DNA of 43,277 nucleotides from an uncultured Phascolarctobacterium sp. (GTDB lineage: Bacteria > Bacillota > Negativicutes > Acidaminococcales > Acidaminococcaceae), in the NCBI RefSeq assembly GCF_905212365.1, contig NZ_CAJMEH010000010.1, forward strand, positions 1-43,277, given 5' to 3'. Each line of letters opens with the position of its first letter. Position 1 is the stretch's first letter. Positions 33,756 through 40,213 of this stretch are shown here, in pieces. The notes below the pieces were generated by a model. That model had not been told where the DNA came from. It saw only the letters and a program-made list of their open reading frames with translations, and searched no databases. A program made the position numbers and the translations under genes.

Positions 33756-34583
33756 ATGCAGAAGATGCGCAAACCGAAAATTATTGTGCGCGGCGGCGGC
33801 GACCTAGCGACCGGCGTTATTCACCGTTTGTGGAGCGCGGGCTTTGCGCCCTTGGTGCTGGAATGCAGGTACCCGGCGGCTATTCGGCGGCAGGTGGCGC
33901 TGTGCGAAGCGGTTTATCAGGGTAAAACCGTTGTCGAGGATATGACTGGCGTGCTTATCCGTAATTTGGACGAGGCTGCTGCGGTTTGGGATAAGGGCGC
34001 GGTGCCGGTGCTGGTGGACGAGGACGCCAGCTGCGTGAACGCCTTCGCGCCGGATATTTTAATCGACGCCATTATCGCCAAGCGCAATTTAGGCACGCAT
34101 AAGAACATGGCGGCGCTGACCATAGCGCTGGGTCCCGGCTTTGCGGCGGGGCTTGATGTGGATGCGGTGGTGGAAACCAAGCGCGGGCATAATCTGGGCC
34201 GCATTATACGGCAGGGTTATGCTGCGCCCAACAGCGGCGTGCCCGGAAACATCGGCGGCTATACTAAGGAGCGGGTACTGCACGCGCCCTGCGCTGGTAC
34301 GCTGCATATTGTGCAGGATATCGGCGCGGTGGTGGAAAAGGAGCAGCTGATTGCGGAAATTACCGGCGCTGACGGCAGGGTGACGCCAGTTTTGGCGACG
34401 CTGAGCGGCATTATCCGCGGCATGATTCGCGAGGGTTATCCTGTGACGGAGGGCTTTAAAATCGCCGACATCGACCCGCGGAGGGAGGAGCTGGCCAATT
34501 GCTTCACTATTTCCGACAAGGCGCGCTGCATTGCCGGTTCGGTGTTGGAGCTGGTGTCCGCTTACGCCCGCGGCCATGAGTAA
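33756..34583 (+). CDS. yqeB: YqeB, selenium-dependent molybdenum hydroxylase system protein
   Basis: The protein has 275 residues from ATG 33756; GAGGA at 33745-33749 is 6 bases away, whereas the ATG at 33750 abuts it. It has an N-terminal Rossmann-like KIIVRGGGDLATGVIHRLW and then LECRYPAAIRRQVALCEAV and GPGFAAG, the EF2563/YqeB family pattern. Residues ~180-225 resemble a biotinyl-like fold (APCAGTLHIVQDIGAVV). It belongs to the selenium-dependent hydroxylase set of Haft and Self; the exact step is unknown. It is followed 18 bases later by the xdhC-like gene. Confidence 0.88.
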   Translation: MQKMRKPKIIVRGGGDLATGVIHRLWSAGFAPLVLECRYPAAIRRQVALCEAVYQGKTVVEDMTGVLIRNLDEAAAVWDKGAVPVLVDEDASCVNAFAPDILIDAIIAKRNLGTHKNMAALTIALGPGFAAGLDVDAVVETKRGHNLGRIIRQGYAAPNSGVPGNIGGYTKERVLHAPCAGTLHIVQDIGAVVEKEQLIAEITGADGRVTPVLATLSGIIRGMIREGYPVTEGFKIADIDPRREELANCFTISDKARCIAGSVLELVSAYARGHE

Positions 34584-34601
34584 AGCGGCGGGGAAAACGA
34601 G

Positions 34602-35558
34602 ATGAAAAATTTATTTCAAGCTATAAAAAAGGCCGCCGAAGAAAATAAAGCCTGCTATTTGGCGGCGCTTATTGAAAGCGAGGGCTCGTCGCCGCGCAGC
34701 AGCGGCGCTTACATGCTGGTGGACGCCGGCGGCTTGATTTACGGCACTATTGGCGGCGGAGCTATGGAATATGCCGCCGTGAAGCAGGCGCAGCAGCATT
34801 TGCAGAGCCAACAGGCGGCAAGCTTTGAGCAGGTGTACGATTTGTCGCCTGCTGCCGGTATGGCTTGCGGCGGCAGCTGCCGTGTGCAGTTCTGCTATCT
34901 GGCGGCGGGGGAGAGTACCCTGCAGCTGGCAGATGCTGTTTTGCGCGCTGCGTCCGGCGGCCGGCCCTGGTGGCTGCTGCTGCCCTTAGGCCGGGGCTCC
35001 CTGCGCGTAGCCGGTGCTTTGCCGCTTAAGGGCAGACGCGGTAAATTTACGCTGGACGGCGTGGATTATTACGCCGAGCAGTACGGCTATGACGGCTTGG
35101 TATACGTATTCGGCGTTGGGCATGTGGCGCGGGAGCTGGTGCCTTTGCTGGGGCGTTTGGGCTTTGGCTGCGTCGTGCTGGACGACAGGGCAGAATTTGC
35201 CGACCCGGCGGTTTTTCCGATGGCTGAAAAGGTGGAGCAGGTCAGCTTTGACGCTTTAGCGCAGGCCTGCGCTGTGCAGGCGCAGGATTATGCTGTGGTG
35301 ATGACGCGCGGCCATGTGTATGACGCGCAGTGCGAGCGTTATTTACTCAATACTCCTGCCTGCTACATTGGCATTATGGGCAGCAGGAATAAAGCGCGCA
35401 TGGCGCGGGAGGCGCTGCTGGCCGAAGGCTATACGGAAGCGCAGCTGGCGCGTATAGTAACACCCATCGGGTTGGCTATCGGCAGCGAAACTCCGGCGGA
35501 GATTGCCGTGAGCATTGCGGCGCAGCTGATTCAGGTGCGCGCCGCTAAAGATAAATAA
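34602..35558 (+). CDS. XdhC/CoxI-family cofactor-loading protein
   Basis: The protein has 318 residues. Residues ~1-85 are the XdhC N domain (ESEGSSPRSSGAYMLVD, TIGGGAMEYAAVK), with SPAAGMACGGSC. The C-terminal half is the XdhC Rossmann domain (VFGVGHVARELVPLLGRLGF, DDRAEF, MTRGH, IGIMGSRNKARMARE). XdhC protects or sulfurates the Mo cofactor and inserts it into xanthine dehydrogenase; here a selenium version is plausible. It follows yqeB closely. It is the last gene before the permease, from which it is separated by a long inverted repeat. Confidence 0.88.
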   Translation: MKNLFQAIKKAAEENKACYLAALIESEGSSPRSSGAYMLVDAGGLIYGTIGGGAMEYAAVKQAQQHLQSQQAASFEQVYDLSPAAGMACGGSCRVQFCYLAAGESTLQLADAVLRAASGGRPWWLLLPLGRGSLRVAGALPLKGRRGKFTLDGVDYYAEQYGYDGLVYVFGVGHVARELVPLLGRLGFGCVVLDDRAEFADPAVFPMAEKVEQVSFDALAQACAVQAQDYAVVMTRGHVYDAQCERYLLNTPACYIGIMGSRNKARMAREALLAEGYTEAQLARIVTPIGLAIGSETPAEIAVSIAAQLIQVRAAKDK

Positions 35559-35568
35559 AGAAATGAAG

Positions 35569-35628
35569 ATGCCTCTTTCTGTAAAAGATTTTACGTTCTT
35601 TACTAAATATCTTTACAGTAAGAGGCAT
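35569..35628. repeat. Long imperfect inverted repeat before the permease gene
   Basis: ATGCCTCTT (35569-35577) pairs with AAGAGGCAT (35620-35628). After one T-T mismatch, CTGTAAA(A)GAT pairs with ATCTTTACAG, giving about 19 pairs around an ~18-base loop. It lacks a U-tract on either side. It could be a transcript-stabilising hairpin, a weak attenuator or a protein site. It does not show the conserved core of a purine riboswitch. Confidence 0.7.
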
Positions 35629-35674
35629 TATGCGTTAAAATATGTGTATTCCAAAGCAAATGAGGGGTGTTTGT

Positions 35675-37066
35675 ATGGCAAAATATGTTAATTTATCCAA
35701 GGCAGCCTATCAGTTCGAGGGGAAAATGCCATTAGGTCAGGCTATTCCTTTGGGCCTGCAGCATGTGCTGGCCATGTTCGTCGGCAATTTAACGCCGCTT
35801 TTGATTATCGGCGGCGCCTGCGGCATTATGGGCGACAACGCCTTTGTCGAGCTGCAAATCAGCCTGCTGCAGAACGCTATGATTATCGCCGGTATTGTGA
35901 CGCTGGTACAGCTGTATGCTATCGGTCCCTGCGGCGGCAAGGTGCCCATTATTATGGGTACCAGCTCCGGCTTTATCGGCGTGTTCAGCAGCGTTGTCGC
36001 TACTATGGGCAGCGGGGTGGCAGCCTACGGAGCGATTATGGGCGCGTCCATTTTAGGCGGTATTTTTGAAGGCATCCTCGGCTTCTTCCTCAAGCCGCTG
36101 CGGCGCTTTTTCCCGGCTGTTGTAACCGGTACCGTCGTGCTTTCCATCGGCCTGTCGCTGATTTCCGTGGGCATCGGCTCCTTCGGCGGCGGCTTTAAGG
36201 CTAAGGATTTTGGCTCAATGGAAAACCTGCTGCTGGGCCTTTTCGTATTGGTTGTTATTTTAGTCTTTAAGCACGGCACCAAAGGCTTTTTCAGCTCTTC
36301 GTCCATTTTGTTCGGCATCATTGCCGGATATTTCGCCGCTATACTTATGGGGCTGTTCCTGCCCACTACCGGCGTAACAGCTCAGGGCGTGGAATATACT
36401 AAATCCTGGGCGCTGAACTGGGATAAGGTGGCGAACGCCGGTTGGTTTGCCGTGCCGGAATTTATGCCCGTGGATATCGTTTTCGATATGCGCGCCATCG
36501 TTCCAGTAATGATTATGTTTATCGTTACAGCCGTGGAAACCGTCGGCGATATTTCCGGCGTTATGGAGGGCGGCCTGAACCGCGAGGCTACGGATAAGGA
36601 ATTATCCGGCGGCGTTATCTGCGACGGACTGGGCTCCAGCTTTGCGGCGATTTTCGGCGTGCTGCCCAACACTTCCTTCAGCCAGAACGTAGGCCTGGTA
36701 GCTATGACTAAGGTTGTCAACCGCTTTGCGTTGGCCACCGGCGCGGTCTTTTTGATTCTGTGCGGCTTGATTCCCAAACTGGGCGCGTTGGTTTCCATTA
36801 TGCCTCAATCGGTTTTGGGCGGCGCAGCCGTTATGATGTTTTCCAGCATTGTGGTCAGCGGTATTTTGCTGATTACGAAGGAAAAATTAACGCCGCGCAA
36901 TCTGACCATTGTGGCCGTCGCTTTAGGCGTGGGCTATGGCATGGGCGCTAACCCCGGCATTTTAGTCAGCGCGCCGGAATCTGTCAAGCTGATTTTCGGC
37001 GGCTCCGGCATTGTGCCCGCGGCGCTTGTGGCTATTGTTCTGAACGTTTTGCTGCCGCAAGATTAA
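35675..37066 (+). CDS. Xanthine/uracil permease (NCS2 nucleobase:cation symporter)
   Basis: The protein has 463 residues from ATG 35675 (GAGGGG 8 bases upstream). About 12-14 membrane helices; QAIPLGLQHVLAMFVGNLTPLL is the NCS2 start, and VTAVETVGDISGVMEGGLN carries the conserved substrate-site Glu. GLGSSFAAIFGVLPNTSFSQNVG is the second signature. Q/N-P-x-T-type residues suit xanthine/urate rather than uracil, but this is not decisive. Being beside a molybdenum hydroxylase locus, it probably imports a purine for hydroxylation. Its 3' end overlaps the convergent mocA-like gene by 35 bases. Confidence 0.85.
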   Translation: MAKYVNLSKAAYQFEGKMPLGQAIPLGLQHVLAMFVGNLTPLLIIGGACGIMGDNAFVELQISLLQNAMIIAGIVTLVQLYAIGPCGGKVPIIMGTSSGFIGVFSSVVATMGSGVAAYGAIMGASILGGIFEGILGFFLKPLRRFFPAVVTGTVVLSIGLSLISVGIGSFGGGFKAKDFGSMENLLLGLFVLVVILVFKHGTKGFFSSSSILFGIIAGYFAAILMGLFLPTTGVTAQGVEYTKSWALNWDKVANAGWFAVPEFMPVDIVFDMRAIVPVMIMFIVTAVETVGDISGVMEGGLNREATDKELSGGVICDGLGSSFAAIFGVLPNTSFSQNVGLVAMTKVVNRFALATGAVFLILCGLIPKLGALVSIMPQSVLGGAAVMMFSSIVVSGILLITKEKLTPRNLTIVAVALGVGYGMGANPGILVSAPESVKLIFGGSGIVPAALVAIVLNVLLPQD

Positions 37067-37646
37067 GCCCCTGGCGCAGGTCGCGCACCGTATCGATATC
37101 AAAAAGCTCGTACTTATCCTGAACCTGTACTAAGCGTACTCGTTCAGGATATTTTTTTGCTACGGCGCTGCCGCCCCTGTCTTGGGGCAGCGTCTTTAAT
37201 TCTTCGGCTAGGTCCTGAGGAAAGAGCATGGGATTGCCAGGCGAGCTGCCGTAGGCCAGACGTTCGATGGCGTAGGGCGCGGAAAGAAAGCTGCCGCATA
37301 ATTGGCGCAGGCTGGCCTGCTGCAAAAAGGGCTGGTCGCTGGTGCAGAACAGATAGCCGAGCGGCTTCTGCGGCTCCAGATAAGCCATGCCCAAACGAAT
37401 AGTATCGTTGAGATAAGGCTTGTTGTGCAGAATATAGGGTATGGCCTGCCGCTGGCAGATTTGGGCAATTTTGTCGTAGCGGGTAACGACGACGCGCTTT
37501 ATAAACAGTCCGTTCGTAATATCGAGAATATGCTGGATAAGCGGCTGGTCGTTAAAGCTCGTCAGCAGCTTATTGCTGCCGAAGCGCAGAGCACTGCCCG
37601 ACGCCATGATAATGCAGCCGATGGGGTAAAGGGTATTTTGTTTCAT
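37032..37646 (-). CDS. mocA: MocA/YgfJ-like molybdenum cofactor cytidylyltransferase
   Basis: The protein has 204 residues from ATG 37646; AGGTG is 6 bases upstream, while GTG 37655 and ATG 37649 are alternatives. It is a nucleotidyltransferase: IGCIIMASGSALRFGSNKLL (GxG and KLL), CTSDQPFLQ (metal-binding D), SSPGNPMLFP and a late FDIDTVRDL. MocA adds CMP to molybdopterin to make the MCD cofactor used by bacterial xanthine-dehydrogenase family enzymes. The only locus gene on the minus strand, it converges with and overlaps the permease. A promoter like TTGACC at 37725-37720 precedes it. Confidence 0.8.
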   Translation of the reverse strand: MKQNTLYPIGCIIMASGSALRFGSNKLLTSFNDQPLIQHILDITNGLFIKRVVVTRYDKIAQICQRQAIPYILHNKPYLNDTIRLGMAYLEPQKPLGYLFCTSDQPFLQQASLRQLCGSFLSAPYAIERLAYGSSPGNPMLFPQDLAEELKTLPQDRGGSAVAKKYPERVRLVQVQDKYELFDIDTVRDLRQGLNLAAAKRSEQ

Positions 37647-37852
37647 CATAAACACCTGTCAAGGCCGCGTAGTACTGGCCTTGTCCGATAAAAGATATAG
37701 TTATTATTCTAGCCGTCAGGGTCAAAATCCTTTTAAAAGCGCGCGGCTTATGATAAAATGTAGTAGTAATTTAAAGAGCAAATGAATGAAAGAAAAGAGA
37801 ATTGATAAGATTGCTATTCTTGTAAAATGTTGAGAGCGAGGTAGTATCGAGA

Positions 37853-38857
37853 ATGTTGATGAACTCAACAGAGTATATTTCTGTCGTGGATAATATCAAA
37901 AAAGAGATAAAGAAGGCGCAGTATAGAGCGATAGTTCGTACAAATGCTGAACTACTGTTGCTATATTATGATATTGGTTGCGTCATTAATGATCATAAAG
38001 TTTGGGGCAATAAGTTCATAGAGAATTTGGCACGAGATATTCGTTTAGAGTTTCCCGATAAAAAAGGATTTTCCGTAAGAAATTTAAAGTATATGGCAAA
38101 ATTTGCTTCTACTTACAAGAATTACAAATTTGTGCAACAGGCTGTTGCACAAATTCCTTGGGGGCACAATACCATATTGATGGATAAAGTGCAGGACGCT
38201 GACAAACGTCTCTGGTATGCCGAAGCTTGTTGGAAGAACGGTTGGTCAAGAAATGTTTTAATACATCAAATTGAGAGTAATTTATACGAGCGACAGGTAT
38301 TGGCAAATAAAGTTTCTAACTTTGAACGCCGTTTGCCTTCGCCACAGAGCGAACTTGCTGTTCAGACTATGAAAGACCCGTATGTGTTCGATTTTATTCC
38401 ATTTAAGGAGGACATGTGGGAGCGTGATATTGAGCAGGCGTTAGTGCGGGATGTGACTAAGTTGTTACTGGAACTTGGCACAGGTTTTGCTTTTTTAGGA
38501 AATCAATATCATCTGAATGTGGGCGGCGATGATTTTTTCATTGATTTACTGTTTTATAATATTAATCTTAGCTGTTATGTGGTGATTGAATTGAAAACTG
38601 GTGATTTTAAACCGGAGTATGCTGGGCAGCTTAATTTTTATTTATCCGCAGTAGACGGTATTTTGAAAAGAGAAAATGACAATCCTTCTATTGGGTTGCT
38701 CCTATGTAAGAGTAAAAATGATCTCGTTGCTGAATATTCACTTAAAGATATTTCCAAACCCATTGGTGTGAGTGAATATAAAGTGACTAGCAAATTGACT
38801 GGTGAACTAGAAAAACAATTTCCGTCTGTGGAAGATATTCAGAAAAGAATCAAGTAA
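37853..38857 (+). CDS. DUF1016/YhcG-family PD-(D/E)xK nuclease-like protein
   Basis: The protein has 334 residues. The N-terminal ~150 residues are the DUF1016 N domain (TNAELLLLYYDIG, FSVRNLKYMAKF, VAQIPWGHN). The C-terminal half is a PD-(D/E)xK fold: DDFFIDLLFYN with the acidic Asp, then VVIELKTGDFKPEYAGQLNFYL with ExK. Its role is unknown; relatives cluster with restriction, toxin and mobile genes. It sits alone between mocA and the hydroxylase subunits, in strongly AT-rich DNA (18/60 G+C at 38041-38100 versus 39/60 at 39181-39240 in the next gene), a sign of transfer. It holds a 29-nt palindrome. Confidence 0.82.
   Translation: MLMNSTEYISVVDNIKKEIKKAQYRAIVRTNAELLLLYYDIGCVINDHKVWGNKFIENLARDIRLEFPDKKGFSVRNLKYMAKFASTYKNYKFVQQAVAQIPWGHNTILMDKVQDADKRLWYAEACWKNGWSRNVLIHQIESNLYERQVLANKVSNFERRLPSPQSELAVQTMKDPYVFDFIPFKEDMWERDIEQALVRDVTKLLLELGTGFAFLGNQYHLNVGGDDFFIDLLFYNINLSCYVVIELKTGDFKPEYAGQLNFYLSAVDGILKRENDNPSIGLLLCKSKNDLVAEYSLKDISKPIGVSEYKVTSKLTGELEKQFPSVEDIQKRIK
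38127..38155. repeat. 29-nt perfect palindrome (one central base) inside the DUF1016 gene
   Basis: AATTTGTGCAACAG (38127-38140), G (38141), CTGTTGCACAAATT (38142-38155): both arms are exact reverse complements. It encodes FVQQAVAQI, just before the conserved PWGHN. Confidence 0.92.
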
Positions 38858-38889
38858 ATAGCTGAAGAAAAATAGTAACTATATAGGCA

Positions 38890-38901
38890 TATCAGCTGAT
38901 A
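38890..38901. promoter_or_regulatory. Perfect 12-bp palindrome upstream of the hydroxylase subunits
   Basis: TATCAGCTGATA is self-complementary and lies 47 bases before the FAD-subunit start, in the 91-base gap after the DUF1016 gene. A possible operator; promoter hexamers here are weak. Confidence 0.3.
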
Positions 38902-38948
38902 AGGTGATAAATTAGACATGATTGCAAGTACTTTTCGGGAGGATTTTT

Positions 38949-39740
38949 ATGCTGACAGTTCGCGAATATAAAAAAGCGGCGACGCTGGAGGAGGCGTGGC
39001 AGCTGAATCAAAAGCGTCCTAATCGCGTTATGGGCGGTATGATGTGGATGCGTTTAAGCAAGGGCAATGTGGCGACGCTTATCGATTTGTCCGCTCTGGG
39101 CCTTGATAAAATAGAAGAAAGCGATACGGAATTCCGCATCGGCGCTATGGTAACGCTGCGGCAGCTGGAGCTGCACGCCGGGCTGGCGGATTACACCGGC
39201 GGCGCTATGAAGGAGGCGCTGCGTCATATTGTGGGCGTGCAGTTCCGCAATTTGGCTACGGTGGGCGGCAGCGTATTCGGCCGCTTTGGCTTCAGCGACG
39301 TGCTGACTATTTTGCTGGCTTTGGATGCCAGCGTAGAGCTGTATAAGGCAGGCACGATTCCTTTGAGCGATTTTGTCAATATGAAATATGACCGCGATAT
39401 TCTGGCGTATGTGATTATTCCTAAGCAAAAGCTGCAATGCTGCTATCAGTCAGTGCGGATATCCAAGACTGATTTTCCCGTGCTGACCTGCGCGGCGGCG
39501 CTGACCGGCGCAGGCGTACAGCTGGCCGTGGGCGCGCGTCCGGCCAGGGCTGCGCTGCTCAAGGATACGCAGGGGCTTGCCTCGCTGCCGATTACGGAGG
39601 AAAAGGCGCGGGCTCTGGCCGATTATGCCGCCGCCCGGCTGTCTACTTCCAGTAATCCCCGCGGCAGCGCCGCCTACCGTACTCATTTGATTCGCGTATT
39701 AGCTATGCGCACGGTTTTGGCCTTAGGAGGTAAAGACTGA
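38949..39740 (+). CDS. Molybdenum hydroxylase FAD-binding subunit
   Basis: The protein has 263 residues from ATG 38949 (GGGAGG 6 bases upstream; an in-frame codon at 38922 lacks one). It has the FAD-binding molybdopterin-dehydrogenase domain: NRVMGGMMWMRL, RIGAMVTLRQLE and HIVGVQFRNLATVGGSVFGR, with ATVGGS binding the flavin. It moves electrons from the 2Fe-2S subunit. It overlaps the 2Fe-2S subunit by one base (TGATG), and the order FAD-FeS-Mo is that of xdhB/coxM operons. The call to xanthine as substrate is inferred from the permease and YqeB/YqeC context. Confidence 0.88.
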   Translation: MLTVREYKKAATLEEAWQLNQKRPNRVMGGMMWMRLSKGNVATLIDLSALGLDKIEESDTEFRIGAMVTLRQLELHAGLADYTGGAMKEALRHIVGVQFRNLATVGGSVFGRFGFSDVLTILLALDASVELYKAGTIPLSDFVNMKYDRDILAYVIIPKQKLQCCYQSVRISKTDFPVLTCAAALTGAGVQLAVGARPARAALLKDTQGLASLPITEEKARALADYAAARLSTSSNPRGSAAYRTHLIRVLAMRTVLALGGKD

Positions 39741-40210
39741 TGGAGATTACGCTGACTTTAAACGGCAAAAAAATAACCCGTTCTGTTGATGCGGATACGA
39801 TGCTGCTGGATTTTGTTCGCAGCGAGGGCTGTTACAGCGTCAAGCGCGGCTGCGATACCAGCAACTGCGGCTTGTGTACGGTTTTTTTAGACGATCTGCC
39901 GGTGCTGTCCTGCTCGGTTTTGGTCGCCAGAGCCGACGGGCATAGGATAGTGACCATGGAGGGTTTGCAGAAGGAGGCGGCGGAGTTTGGCGCGTTTATT
40001 GCCGACCAGGGAGCGGAGCAGTGCGGCTTCTGCAATCCTGGCATGATTATGAACGCTTTGGCGCTGCTGCGGGATAATCCCGACCCGACGGAAGCGGAAA
40101 TTAAGGAATATCTGGCCGGAAACTTGTGCCGCTGTTCGGGCTATGAAGGCCAGCTGCGCGGCATTCAGGCCTTTATCGCCTGGAAAAAGGCGCGGGCAGG
40201 GGAGGTGTGA
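39740..40210 (+). CDS. Molybdenum hydroxylase 2Fe-2S subunit
   Basis: The 156-residue protein has an N-terminal plant-ferredoxin-like cluster (RGCDTSNCGLC, then a Cys at VLSC) and a C-terminal alpha-helical cluster (CGFCNPGM and LCRCSGY), the eight-cysteine pattern of the CoxS/XdhC-type small subunit. It links the molybdenum site to FAD. ATG at 39740 follows AGGAGG by 9 bases. It ends 3 bases before the large subunit, completing a three-gene unit. Confidence 0.95.
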   Translation: MEITLTLNGKKITRSVDADTMLLDFVRSEGCYSVKRGCDTSNCGLCTVFLDDLPVLSCSVLVARADGHRIVTMEGLQKEAAEFGAFIADQGAEQCGFCNPGMIMNALALLRDNPDPTEAEIKEYLAGNLCRCSGYEGQLRGIQAFIAWKKARAGEV

Positions 40211-40213
40211 GGC

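Noticed and set aside
35559..35674. Purine riboswitch before the permease
   Set aside because: The hairpin is a single long stem; the three-way junction and its conserved loop bases are absent.
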